Notes under the pieces: model-generated
The model's input: only the letters and a program-made list of their open reading frames with translations
What the model was told of the DNA's origin: nothing
Databases searched by the model: none
Source: JAHZMA01 sp965205905
GTDB taxonomy: Bacteria; Pseudomonadota; Alphaproteobacteria; JABAAW01; JAHZMA01
NCBI GenBank assembly: GCA_965205905.1
Contig: CBDBHZ010000001.1
Span: forward strand, 1-64,000
DNA length: 64,000 nucleotides
Direction: 5' to 3'
Shown: in pieces, positions 1-8,653 of the stretch
Layout: each line of letters begins with the position of its first letter
Numbering within the stretch: the first letter of the stretch is position 1
Position numbers and translations under genes: made by a program

Positions 1-1
1 G

Positions 2-181
2 GGGTGGACGTCGGCAGTGGCGGCCTATGGCGCATTTATTATTCCCATCGTATTAGGCGAGCAAATTAAATTAACAACCCCCGAAGTTGCGCTTTATGGT
101 TTTGCAACTTTCTATGCTGTGTGCGTGGTGGTGAATTGGTTCTTTTACCTGCGCCCCGGTGTTACACATAAAAACCCTTAA
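2..181 (+). CDS. narK: Nitrate/nitrite transporter NarK, C-terminal end only
   Basis: The frame is open from the left edge to a TAA and gives the last 59 residues of a membrane protein. It has a hydrophobic helix (AAYGAFIIPIVLG), a short loop, a second helix (GFATFYAVCVVVNWFFYL) and a basic tail with RPG and HKNP. This is how the last two transmembrane segments of NarK-type major facilitator nitrate/nitrite transporters end. The gene stops 12 bases before narG in the same direction, and narK is the classic first gene of a narKGHJI operon, which supports the call. The product would import nitrate and export nitrite across the inner membrane. The start and most of the gene lie outside the window, so whether it is a single NarK or a NarK1-NarK2 fusion cannot be judged. 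Confidence 0.8.
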   Translation, partial: GWTSAVAAYGAFIIPIVLGEQIKLTTPEVALYGFATFYAVCVVVNWFFYLRPGVTHKNP

Positions 182-193
182 AGGATTAAGCAG

Positions 194-3100
194 ATGAGTT
201 ATTTTATTGACCGTATTTCATATTTTGCCCAAAATCGTGAAAAATTTTCAGGGGGGCATGGCGTTACCACTGAAGAAAATCGCGCTTGGGAAGAGGCATA
301 TCGGGGGCGCTGGGCGCATGATAAAACCGTTCGTTCCACGCATGGCGTTAATTGCACGGGGTCTTGTTCGTGGAAAATTTATGTCAAAAACGGACTCATC
401 ACTTGGGAAACGCAACAGACAGATTATCCGCGCACACGCCCTGATTTACCAAATCACGAGCCTCGTGGCTGTTCGCGTGGTGCAAGTTATAGCTGGTATA
501 TTTATTCGGCAAATCGGTTAAAATATCCGCTTATTCGTAAATCTTTGTTAAAAATGTGGCGGGCGATGAAACAGCAACATAATGGCGAGCCTGTCGAGGC
601 TTGGCAAGCGATTCAAGCAGACCCGATTTTGCGCGAGGAATATCAGAAGCTTCGCGGTAAGGGTGGTTTTGTTAGGGTTGGTTGGGATGAAGCTAACGAA
701 ATGATTGCGGCATCAAATATTTATACCATCAAGAAATATGGTCCTGACCGTATCTTTGGTTTTTCGCCGATTCCTGCGATGTCGATGGTATCTTATGCGG
801 CCGGGTCGCGCTATCTCTCTTTGCTTGGTGGCGTTTGTATGAGCTTTTATGATTGGTATTGCGATTTACCGCCTGCCAGCCCGCAAGTTTGGGGTGAGCA
901 AACCGATGTGCCAGAATCAGCTGATTGGTATAATTCGGGTTTCATTATGATGTGGGGGTCGAACGTGCCACAAACGCGGACACCTGACGCGCATTTTATG
1001 ACCGAAGCCCGCTATAAAGGCACACAAGTGGTAACGATTACACCAGATTATTCCGAAGCCTCAAAATTTGGTGATATTTGGCTGAACCCGAAGCAAGGCA
1101 CTGATGCTGCCGTTGGTATGGCGATGGGGCATGTGATATTGAAAGAGTTTCATCTGGAAAATACATCTGCCTATTTTGATGAATATACCCGTAAATATTC
1201 GGATTTTCCATTTTTGGTGAAATTAGAAAAGCGTGATGGCTATTATGTTGCAGGGCGTATGGTGCGGGCATCAGATTTTGATAAAAATTTAGGGCATGAT
1301 AATAATCCTGAATGGAAGACTGTGTGTATCGACGAAAAAACAGGCGATGTTGTGGTGCCGACAGGGTCGATTGGTTTCCGCTGGGGCGGCGATGGTGAAT
1401 GGAATATTCGCCCAACAGATTCCAAAACCAAACAGGAATTTTTAGCGCAAAAAACATTGCTGGGCAAACATGACGATATTGTCGATGTTGGCTTCCCCTA
1501 TTTTGCAGGTGCTGAACATGAACATGGTTATTTTGAATCTAACGACCAAGGCGGCGATATTTTACAGCGTAAATTGCCCGTTAAATATTTAACGATTGAT
1601 GGTGAAAAAATCCCTGTGGTTACTGTGTTCGACCTAACTTGCGCCAATTATGGCATTGCGCGTGATGGGTTGGGCGGTGATAATGTGGCGAGCGATTACG
1701 ACCAAAACATCCCCTACACGCCAAAATGGCAGGAAAGCATCACGGGAGTTGCGGCTGATAAAATCACGCAAGTTGCCCGCGCCTTTGCCGATAATGCCGA
1801 TAAAACGCAAGGCAAATCGATGATTATTATCGGGGCTGCCATGAATCACTGGTATCACATGGATATGAATTATCGCGCTTGTATCAATATGCTGGTATTT
1901 TGTGGCTGTATCGGCAAATCAGGCGGTGGCTGGTCGCATTATGTTGGGCAAGAAAAACTCCGCCCACAAACGGGATGGTTGCCACTGGCATTTGGGCTAG
2001 ATTGGGCGCGTCCACCGCGTCAACAAAACTCAACATCGGCTTTCTATGCCCATACTGACCAATGGCGCTATGAAACATTGGGGGTTGATGAAATCCTATC
2101 GCCGACTGCGGATAAATCAAAATGGAAAGGCACGTTGATTGATTGTAATATTCGTGCTGAACGCATGGGCTGGTTGCCATCTGCGCCGCAATTAGAAGAA
2201 AATCCGTTGGAATTGGTGAAGCAAGCCGAAGCAAAAGGAATTGATGCGGTGGCGCATGTAACCGAACGCCTTAGCAAAGGTGATTTGCGGATGTCGTGCG
2301 AAGACCCTGATAATCCGAATAATTGGCCACGCAATTTATTTGTATGGCGGTCGAATTTGCTTGGCTCTTCTGGCAAAGGGCATGAATATTTTCTCAAACA
2401 TTTTCTTGGCACGCATCATGGGGTGCAAGGCAAGGATTTGGGTGAGGAAGGCCGCGCTGAATCCGAAGAAGTTGTGTGGCATGATGAAGCACCAACCGGC
2501 AAGTTAGACCTTGTTGTAACCTTAGATTTTCGGATGTCCACCACTTGTATGTATTCCGATATTGTGTTGCCAACGGCAAGCTGGTACGAAAAAAATGACC
2601 TGAATACTTCCGATATGCACCCATTCATTCATCCATTATCAAAAGCGATTGACCCTGTATGGCAGAGCCGTTCGGATTGGGATATTTACAAAGGTTTTGC
2701 CAAGAAATTTTCTGAATTATCAGTGGGGCATTTAGGGGTGGAAAAAGAAATTGTATTGACTCCGATTCAGCATGATACGCCCGGTGAGTTGGCGCAAAAA
2801 GATGTCAAAGAATGGCGTAAAGGTGAATGCGACTTAATTCCCGGTGTAACAGCACCTGCGATGAAAGTGGTTGAGCGCGATTACCCCGCAACTTACGAAC
2901 GCTTTACCTCGCTAGGGCCTTTGATGGAAAAATTGGGCAATGGCGGCAAAGGCATTGCGTGGAATACCGATAATGAAGTTAAATTTTTGAAAGCACTTAA
3001 TGGCGAGAATAAGCAGGCGCGGGCGAAAATTGAAACTGATATTGATGCTTGCGAAATTGTGATGACGCTTGCGCCAGAAACCAATGGTGAGGTTGCGGTT

Positions 3101-3940
3101 AAAGCATGGCAAGCCTTGAGCGTGAAAACTGGCATTGACCATACCCATCTTGCCAAGCCAAAGGAAGAGGAAAAAATCCGCTTTCGTGATATTCAGGCGC
3201 AACCGCGTAAAATTATATCATCACCCACTTGGAGCGGTATTGAATCCGAGCATGTTTGTTACAATGCAGGCTATACCAATGTCCATGAATATATTCCGTG
3301 GCGCACGCTAACAGGACGGCAGCAGCTTTATCAAGACCATCCATGGATGCTTGATTTTGGTGAAGGTCTGGTGTCTTATAAACCACCGATTAACACGGCA
3401 ACAGTGGATAGCATGATTGAAAAACATGGTGATGCCAATGTGCCACATATCACGCTGAATTTTATCACGCCACATCAAAAATGGGGCATTCACTCAACCT
3501 ATTCCGATAATCTGCACATGCTCACACTCTCACGTGGTGGCCCGATTGTTTGGCTAAGCGAAACAGATGCAAAAAGCGTTGGCATTAAAGATAATGATTG
3601 GGTGGAAGTGTTTAACACCAACGGTGCGATTACTGCACGGGCGGTGGTTTCTCAGCGCGTTAATCAAGGCATGTTGCTGATGTATCACGCGCAAGAAAAA
3701 ATTATCAACACACCGGGAAGTAAAATTACAGGTGCGCGTGGGGGGATTCATAATTCTGTTACACGCGCAACAATGAAACCAACTCACATGATTGGTGCCT
3801 ATGCACAACAATCTTATGGGTTCAACTATTACGGCACGGTAGGCTCAAATCGAGATGAGTTTGTGGTTGTCCGTAAAATTGAAGACCAAGATATCGACTG
3901 GATGGAAGGTCTCGCTAATACTATGGAAGCAGCAGAATAA
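194..3940 (+). CDS. narG: Respiratory nitrate reductase alpha subunit NarG
   Basis: Catalytic subunit of membrane-bound nitrate reductase A. It reduces nitrate to nitrite at a Mo-bis-MGD centre on the cytoplasmic face. The 1248-residue length is that of a complete NarG. The FS0 [4Fe-4S] ligands are visible as His50, Cys54, Cys58 and Cys93 (HGVNCTGSC, then RGCSRG). The molybdenum-ligating aspartate lies in the WYCDLPPASPQ segment near residue 224. A NarG-type C-terminal molybdopterin dinucleotide-binding domain follows, with GTVGSNRDEFVVVRK near the end. The ATG at 194 has AAGGATTAAG just upstream. The start of narH overlaps the last base of the stop codon, so translation of the two is probably coupled. 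No frameshift or missing ligand was seen. Confidence 0.98.
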   Translation: MSYFIDRISYFAQNREKFSGGHGVTTEENRAWEEAYRGRWAHDKTVRSTHGVNCTGSCSWKIYVKNGLITWETQQTDYPRTRPDLPNHEPRGCSRGASYSWYIYSANRLKYPLIRKSLLKMWRAMKQQHNGEPVEAWQAIQADPILREEYQKLRGKGGFVRVGWDEANEMIAASNIYTIKKYGPDRIFGFSPIPAMSMVSYAAGSRYLSLLGGVCMSFYDWYCDLPPASPQVWGEQTDVPESADWYNSGFIMMWGSNVPQTRTPDAHFMTEARYKGTQVVTITPDYSEASKFGDIWLNPKQGTDAAVGMAMGHVILKEFHLENTSAYFDEYTRKYSDFPFLVKLEKRDGYYVAGRMVRASDFDKNLGHDNNPEWKTVCIDEKTGDVVVPTGSIGFRWGGDGEWNIRPTDSKTKQEFLAQKTLLGKHDDIVDVGFPYFAGAEHEHGYFESNDQGGDILQRKLPVKYLTIDGEKIPVVTVFDLTCANYGIARDGLGGDNVASDYDQNIPYTPKWQESITGVAADKITQVARAFADNADKTQGKSMIIIGAAMNHWYHMDMNYRACINMLVFCGCIGKSGGGWSHYVGQEKLRPQTGWLPLAFGLDWARPPRQQNSTSAFYAHTDQWRYETLGVDEILSPTADKSKWKGTLIDCNIRAERMGWLPSAPQLEENPLELVKQAEAKGIDAVAHVTERLSKGDLRMSCEDPDNPNNWPRNLFVWRSNLLGSSGKGHEYFLKHFLGTHHGVQGKDLGEEGRAESEEVVWHDEAPTGKLDLVVTLDFRMSTTCMYSDIVLPTASWYEKNDLNTSDMHPFIHPLSKAIDPVWQSRSDWDIYKGFAKKFSELSVGHLGVEKEIVLTPIQHDTPGELAQKDVKEWRKGECDLIPGVTAPAMKVVERDYPATYERFTSLGPLMEKLGNGGKGIAWNTDNEVKFLKALNGENKQARAKIETDIDACEIVMTLAPETNGEVAVKAWQALSVKTGIDHTHLAKPKEEEKIRFRDIQAQPRKIISSPTWSGIESEHVCYNAGYTNVHEYIPWRTLTGRQQLYQDHPWMLDFGEGLVSYKPPINTATVDSMIEKHGDANVPHITLNFITPHQKWGIHSTYSDNLHMLTLSRGGPIVWLSETDAKSVGIKDNDWVEVFNTNGAITARAVVSQRVNQGMLLMYHAQEKIINTPGSKITGARGGIHNSVTRATMKPTHMIGAYAQQSYGFNYYGTVGSNRDEFVVVRKIEDQDIDWMEGLANTMEAAE

Positions 3941-5553
3941 TGAAAATACGTGCACAAATAGGAATGGTTCTAAACCTTGATAAATGTATTGGGTGCCACA
4001 CATGTTCGGTAACGTGCAAGAATGTTTGGACATCGCGCGAGGGTATGGAATATGCGTGGTTTAACAATGTTGAAACCAAGCCGGGCGTTGGTTTTCCGAA
4101 AGAATGGGAAAATCAGGATAAATGGAAGGGTGGTTGGCATCGTGGCAAAAATGGCAAAATTCACCCAAAGCAGGGCGGACGCTGGCGGATTCTCTCTAAA
4201 ATTTTTGGCAATCCCGATATGCCAGAAATTGATGATTATTACGAGCCATTCACGTTTGATTATGAGCATTTGCATAAGGCAAAAGAATCAAAAACGCAAC
4301 CAACAGCGCGTCCGCGTTCGTTAATATCTGGGGAACGTATGGAGAAAATCAAATGGGGACCGAACTGGGAAGAAATTCTTGGCACAGAGTTTGAGCATCG
4401 CCGTAAGGATTATAATTTTAAGGATATGGAAGAAGAAATGTATGGCGCGTTCGAAAATACATTTATGATGTATCTACCGCGTCTGTGCGAACATTGCTTA
4501 AACCCAACTTGCGTAGCATCATGCCCATCGGGCTCAATCTATAAGCGCGAAGAAGATGGCGTTGTGTTGATTGACCAAGATAAATGCCGAGGCTGGCGGA
4601 TGTGCGTTTCAGGCTGCCCCTACAAAAAGATTTACTATAATTGGAAATCGGGCAAGGCAGAAAAATGCACATTATGCTACCCGCGTCTTGAAAATGGCGA
4701 CCCAACGGTTTGTTCCGAAACTTGTGTCGGGCGTATCCGCTATCTTGGCGTGATGCTTTATGATGCCGACCGCATCGAAGAAGCGGCATCTGTGCCTGAC
4801 GAACAAGACCTTTACGAAGCGCAATGCAGTATTTTTCTTGACCCGCATGATGAAGATGTGATTGCACAGGCACGCAAAGATGGCATTCCTGAAAATTGGA
4901 TAGAGGGCGCGCAAAATTCACCGATTTATAAAATGGCGATGGATTGGCGCGTGGCGTTACCCTTGCATCCAGAATATCGCACCTTGCCGATGGTATGGTA
5001 TATCCCGCCGCTTTCTCCGATTCAAAGTGTGATAGATAAGGGTGCGATGCCGATGACGGCTAACGGCATTATGCCCGATATTGATAAGATGCGGATTCCA
5101 GTGAAATATCTGGCAAATCTATTGACGGCAGGCAAAGAAGAGCCTGTTGTGCGTTCGCTAAAACGCATGATGGCGATGCGCCAATATATGCGGAGCGTGA
5201 TGATTGATGGCAAGCCCAATCAGGCGATATTAGACGAGGTTGAGCTTACCGAAGATTTGGTGAAAGACATGTATAAAATCATGGCATTGGCAAATTATGA
5301 AGACCGCTATGTTATCCCAACAGGGCATCGCGAAGAAACATTAGATGCCTATGGCGAGAGTGGCGCTTGCGGATTTAGCTTTGGCAATGGCTGTGCATCG
5401 CATTCTAACAGTGATTTAGAATTGTTTGAAAACCCCAAAAGCTGGCGTGGTCCAAGTGGCGGTGGCAAAGATAACCGCGTCAACACGTTGTTCACGCAAG
5501 GCAAAACAAGTGCCTCTGGTGGTTGTGGCAGCGGCAGCTGCGGTTGTAAATAG
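3940..5553 (+). CDS. narH: Respiratory nitrate reductase beta subunit NarH
   Basis: Iron-sulfur electron-transfer subunit that carries electrons from NarI to NarG. Four cysteine clusters are intact: Cys16, 19, 22 and 26 (CIGCHTC); Cys183, 186, 191 and 195 (CEHCLNPTC); Cys216, 222 and 226 in CRGWRMC, where Trp219 replaces a cysteine as in the NarH [3Fe-4S] centre; and Cys243, 246, 258 and 262. The 537-residue length is slightly above the usual 510 or so. The surplus is a Gly/Ser-rich tail with four cysteines (GGCGSGSCGC), which is not needed for the known clusters. The ATG shares one base with the narG stop. narJ follows after 12 bases. Confidence 0.98.
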   Translation: MKIRAQIGMVLNLDKCIGCHTCSVTCKNVWTSREGMEYAWFNNVETKPGVGFPKEWENQDKWKGGWHRGKNGKIHPKQGGRWRILSKIFGNPDMPEIDDYYEPFTFDYEHLHKAKESKTQPTARPRSLISGERMEKIKWGPNWEEILGTEFEHRRKDYNFKDMEEEMYGAFENTFMMYLPRLCEHCLNPTCVASCPSGSIYKREEDGVVLIDQDKCRGWRMCVSGCPYKKIYYNWKSGKAEKCTLCYPRLENGDPTVCSETCVGRIRYLGVMLYDADRIEEAASVPDEQDLYEAQCSIFLDPHDEDVIAQARKDGIPENWIEGAQNSPIYKMAMDWRVALPLHPEYRTLPMVWYIPPLSPIQSVIDKGAMPMTANGIMPDIDKMRIPVKYLANLLTAGKEEPVVRSLKRMMAMRQYMRSVMIDGKPNQAILDEVELTEDLVKDMYKIMALANYEDRYVIPTGHREETLDAYGESGACGFSFGNGCASHSNSDLELFENPKSWRGPSGGGKDNRVNTLFTQGKTSASGGCGSGSCGCK

Positions 5554-5565
5554 GAGGGTAAACCA

Positions 5566-6312
5566 ATGAAAACATTAAAAGTTTTAGGAGCGTTGCTCAC
5601 CTATCCTACCACAGAATCGGTGAAAGCTTTGCCAGAATTTCAGCATATTCTGAAGCAAGAAACATGGTTGCCCGCTTCATCATTGGCTGAGTTGGATAAT
5701 CTGATGGCTTGGATGGCTAATCAAGATATGATGGATTTGCAAGAAGAATTTGTGGCATTATTTGACCGAACACCATCTTTGTGCTTGCATTTGTTTGAGC
5801 ATGTGCATGGCGATTCACGTGACCGCGGGCAGGCTTTGGTTGATTTATCAGGCGTTTATAAAGATGCGGGTCTATTGATTAACACTGAAGAAATGCCAGA
5901 TTATCTGCCATTATTTTTGGAATATCTCTCCATCATCGATGCAAAAGAAGCGCGCAAAAATTTAGGTGAAATTGCAAATATTTTAGGAGTGCTGGCAGGG
6001 CGTTTGAAAAACAGGCAATCGCCCTATGCAACAGTTTTTCATGCGTTGATTGAGGCGACTGCTACCAAGCCCGATGCAAAGGCAGTTGCCAAAGCGCTGG
6101 CAGAGGCTGCGGGCAAAAGCAGTTCGTTTGATGAGCTTGATAAGGTTTGGGAAGAGCAACATGCTTTTGAAAATTCCTTGCAGACGACAGGGCAAGATAT
6201 GGATGATGGTTGCCCGAAAGCAGAAGAGATGTTGGCACGGGCGAATTTATCAAGCTATTCTTCCTCTGCCCAATATGATAATCATCAGCATGATAAGAAT
6301 AAGGAGGCATAA
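5566..6312 (+). CDS. narJ: Nitrate reductase assembly chaperone NarJ (delta subunit)
   Basis: System-specific chaperone that binds apo-NarG, allows molybdenum cofactor insertion and holds NarGH off the membrane until mature. It is not part of the final enzyme. The 248-residue protein begins with MKTLKVLGALLTYPT, a typical NarJ/TorD-family opening, and contains LHLFEHVHGDSRDRGQALV, the conserved helical NarJ motif, followed by LPLFLEYLS. The C-terminal 40 residues are polar and probably disordered. AGGAGGGT sits a few bases before the ATG. It lies between narH and narI, its standard place. The end holds an AAGGAGG that serves as the narI ribosome binding site. Confidence 0.96.
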   Translation: MKTLKVLGALLTYPTTESVKALPEFQHILKQETWLPASSLAELDNLMAWMANQDMMDLQEEFVALFDRTPSLCLHLFEHVHGDSRDRGQALVDLSGVYKDAGLLINTEEMPDYLPLFLEYLSIIDAKEARKNLGEIANILGVLAGRLKNRQSPYATVFHALIEATATKPDAKAVAKALAEAAGKSSSFDELDKVWEEQHAFENSLQTTGQDMDDGCPKAEEMLARANLSSYSSSAQYDNHQHDKNKEA

Positions 6313-6316
6313 TCTT

Positions 6317-6991
6317 ATGAATTTTTTTCTATTTCAAATTTTCCCCTATATTGCGGTGGCGGTGTTTGCGCTTGGCAGTATCTTACGGTTTGACCGCGAC
6401 CCCTATTCGTGGCGTTCCAAATCCAGTCAATTTTTGCGTAAAAAGCAGTTGATACTTGGCTCTGTTTTATTCCATCTGGGCATTATCACAATTCTGGCGG
6501 GGCATGTTGTTGGCTTGCTAACGCCGATTGAATTGTTTGATGCGCTGGGTATTTCGCATGGTGCTAAGCAAATATTGGCAATCGTGGCAGGCGGTTTTGC
6601 GGGTGTGTTTTGCTTTATCGGGCTTGTTTTATTGCTGCATCGCCGTTTATTTGACCCCCGCATTCGCGCAACCAGTTCGTTTGCAGATATTTTTATATTG
6701 GTGATTTTACTGGCACAGCTTTGTTTGGGAATGTGGACGATTACCGTATCGGTGCAACATTTAGATGGGCACGAGATGGTGAAATTTATGACATGGGCGC
6801 AACATATTATAAGATTTCAGAGTGGCGCGCATCAAAGCGTGGCAGATGTGGCATTGGTGTTTAAACTGCATATCACATTAGGGCTCGTTATCTTGTTTAT
6901 TTGGCCATTCACACGGCTTGTGCATGTGTTTAGCGCGCCATTTGGCTATGTGTTCCGCCCCTATCAAATTGTTAGAAAAAGAGAGACCTGA
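6317..6991 (+). CDS. narI: Respiratory nitrate reductase gamma subunit NarI (cytochrome b)
   Basis: Membrane diheme cytochrome b that oxidises quinol on the periplasmic side and passes electrons to NarH. The frame is open further upstream, but ATG 6317 is chosen because AAGGAGG (6301-6307) lies 9 bases before it and the protein then starts as NarI does (MNFFLFQIFPYIAVAVF). The 224-residue product has five hydrophobic segments. The likely heme ligands His53, His63, His185 and His203 match the four histidines of the family in order and spacing (FHLGI, AGHVVG, KLHITLG, RLVHVFS). The stop overlaps the ATG of the next gene by one base. Confidence 0.96.
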   Translation: MNFFLFQIFPYIAVAVFALGSILRFDRDPYSWRSKSSQFLRKKQLILGSVLFHLGIITILAGHVVGLLTPIELFDALGISHGAKQILAIVAGGFAGVFCFIGLVLLLHRRLFDPRIRATSSFADIFILVILLAQLCLGMWTITVSVQHLDGHEMVKFMTWAQHIIRFQSGAHQSVADVALVFKLHITLGLVILFIWPFTRLVHVFSAPFGYVFRPYQIVRKRET

Positions 6992-7788
6992 TGCCAGATA
7001 CCGATATTATTGTCAATGATGTGGCAATCACTGCCGATGCCATTAATTCTGAAACGCAGTATCATCCTGCGGAAAATTTAGAAGCCGCGCAATATGAGGC
7101 GGCGAAATCGCTGGTCATTCGTGAGCTTCTGATGCAACGTGCCGTCAATTTAGGGCTGTGCCAACATGATGCAGAGATACAAAACACCGATAGTATTTTT
7201 GAAAATCTGTTTGATGCGGAGATTAACACCCCACAAGCAGATGATAAAATTTGCAAGCATTTTTATGAAAATAACAAGCATCGATTTTATACTTCACCAT
7301 TATTTGAAGCTTCGCATATTTTATATTTGGCACCATCTAAAGATGATTATGCCAAAGATGAACATGCAAGGCAGGGTGCGTTAGAAAAAGCAGAAGATGC
7401 GTTAGCGCGTATTAAGCAAAATCCAGCCAGCTTTGCTGATATTGCCAAAGCGGAATCGGCTTGTTCTTCGGCAAAAAATGGTGGGCATCTGGAACAAATC
7501 ACCAAAGGGCAAACAACACCTGCTTTTGAAGCAGCTTTATTCGCAATGCAAGAAGGTGAGCTATCGGAAGAGCCATTGGCGAGTGAGTTTGGCTATCATC
7601 TGATTAAGGTGCATAAGCGGATTGAAGGTAAGCAACTGCCGTTTGATGCGGTGAAAAAATGGATTGAAGATTATTTAGAAACGCAAAGCTTTCAAGTGGC
7701 GTTTAGTCAATATGTGCAACTATTAGCAGGGCAAGCCAAGATTATTGGTTTTCAGCTGAAACAGACAGATTCGCCATTAGTACAGTAA
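6991..7788 (+). CDS. Parvulin-type peptidyl-prolyl isomerase of the nar operon
   Basis: The 265-residue protein has a helical N-terminal half and, from about residue 105 to 210, a rotamase (PpiC/parvulin) domain: ASHILYLAPS, then FADIAKAESACSSAKNGGHL, FEAALFAMQEGELSE and EFGYHLIKVHKR. No signal peptide is visible, so it should act in the cytoplasm, unlike SurA or PrsA. Similar NifM-like parvulins sit after narI in other proteobacteria and are thought to help fold or assemble the reductase. That role here is inference from position. The ATG overlaps the narI stop by one base, so it belongs to the operon. The gene ends 13 bases before the end of the convergent regulator. Confidence 0.9.
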   Translation: MPDTDIIVNDVAITADAINSETQYHPAENLEAAQYEAAKSLVIRELLMQRAVNLGLCQHDAEIQNTDSIFENLFDAEINTPQADDKICKHFYENNKHRFYTSPLFEASHILYLAPSKDDYAKDEHARQGALEKAEDALARIKQNPASFADIAKAESACSSAKNGGHLEQITKGQTTPAFEAALFAMQEGELSEEPLASEFGYHLIKVHKRIEGKQLPFDAVKKWIEDYLETQSFQVAFSQYVQLLAGQAKIIGFQLKQTDSPLVQ

Positions 7789-7801
7789 TATGCATGAGAG
7801 G

Positions 7802-8542
7802 TCAATGCTTGCATAAAGAGCAAGCACGGCATGAATATTGTTCCAACGAACCAATATCATTGATGGTAATGCTAGACCCTGATATTGTTATATCTAAACT
7901 TTCTTTCAATTTATTCAAAGCGCGTGAAAAAGTTTCAGCCTGCATTCCTAAACGCGAGGCAACCAGCGTTTTACTGTAAGGCAAATGCAGTGTAATCGGT
8001 TGCGTTGTATGGGTATCATCGCATAATTTAAGCAAAAAACAGCCAATGCGTTGCGGTGCGGTTTGTAAATCGCGATGTTCTAAATCTAGGTTTCTTTTTT
8101 TGAGAATATGTGAGGTGAATTTTAACGCATTTAAGGAAACCTCGTTATTATCATGTGCCTTTTGGCTAAACAGGCTGAGTGGGATTTTAATGATAATGCT
8201 ATCGCTAATGGTTTGCGCGCCAAAATCATAGATGCTATCTTGATATAATGCGGTGATACCAAAAACATGGTGAATGGTTAAAATATCAACAATCGCCTCG
8301 CTGCCATCTAATGTTTGCCGAAATAACTTTGTCCAACCCGCTTTGATGATATAAAAATAGCGCGCCTCATCATGGTGCGAAAATAGAAGCGTGCCTTTTT
8401 TATAATGTTTGCTGGTGGCAACTTTTACAAGGTCGGCAATAGCGTCATCATCAATATCATGGAATAATAAAGTGTGTTTCAAATCATCAAAAGTTACCTT
8501 ATTATCTGGTTTTGTATCATTGGTAGGGGGTAATTGATTCAT
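7802..8542 (-). CDS. Crp/Fnr-family transcriptional regulator, NarR-like
   Basis: The 246-residue protein has a cyclic-nucleotide-binding-type beta-roll at about residues 20-125, a long dimer helix, and a winged helix-turn-helix at about 187-216 (LPYSKTLVASRLGMQAETF). The recognition helix carries Glu203, Ser206 and Arg207 in FNR-like E-x-x-S-R spacing, so a TTGAT-N4-ATCAA-type site is expected. The N-terminal cysteines that hold the oxygen-sensing [4Fe-4S] cluster of true FNR are absent, which fits NarR/Dnr-type regulators responding to nitrate-derived signals. Unusually, the C-terminus ends in C-R-A-C-S-L-C-K-H, a possible metal or redox site. It is convergent with the nar operon, which it plausibly controls; no operator could be checked because the narK promoter is outside the window. 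Confidence 0.88.
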   Translation of the reverse strand: MNQLPPTNDTKPDNKVTFDDLKHTLLFHDIDDDAIADLVKVATSKHYKKGTLLFSHHDEARYFYIIKAGWTKLFRQTLDGSEAIVDILTIHHVFGITALYQDSIYDFGAQTISDSIIIKIPLSLFSQKAHDNNEVSLNALKFTSHILKKRNLDLEHRDLQTAPQRIGCFLLKLCDDTHTTQPITLHLPYSKTLVASRLGMQAETFSRALNKLKESLDITISGSSITINDIGSLEQYSCRACSLCKH

Positions 8543-8548
8543 ATAGAA

Positions 8549-8593
8549 AAGATAAAATATAGCGATGTTATTGTCAAGTTTATTTTATTGACA
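8549..8593. promoter_or_regulatory. Divergent promoter region between the Crp/Fnr regulator and the lipoprotein gene
   Basis: TGTCAA (8572-8577) and TTGACA (8588-8593) form an inverted repeat with a 10-base spacer. Read on the - strand, the first arm is a perfect -35 TTGACA followed after 17 bases by TATCTT (8549-8554), a good sigma-70 promoter for the regulator gene. On the + strand the second arm can be the -35 of the lipoprotein gene, but only a weak -10 is seen near 8611-8618. The symmetry may also be an operator. No perfect FNR box was found in this gap. Confidence 0.5.
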
Positions 8594-8653
8594 TATAACA
8601 TAATCTGTTGCATAGATATATCATAGTAAACGTAAATCAAATATGGAGATGGC

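Noticed and set aside
4463..4921. 152-residue reading frame on the - strand inside narH
   Set aside because: Antisense shadow of a certain gene, with no domain pattern and no ribosome binding site.
6050..6316. Longer upstream version of narI
   Set aside because: The added residues overlap narJ and are basic and polar, unlike NarI; AAGGAGG places the start at 6317.
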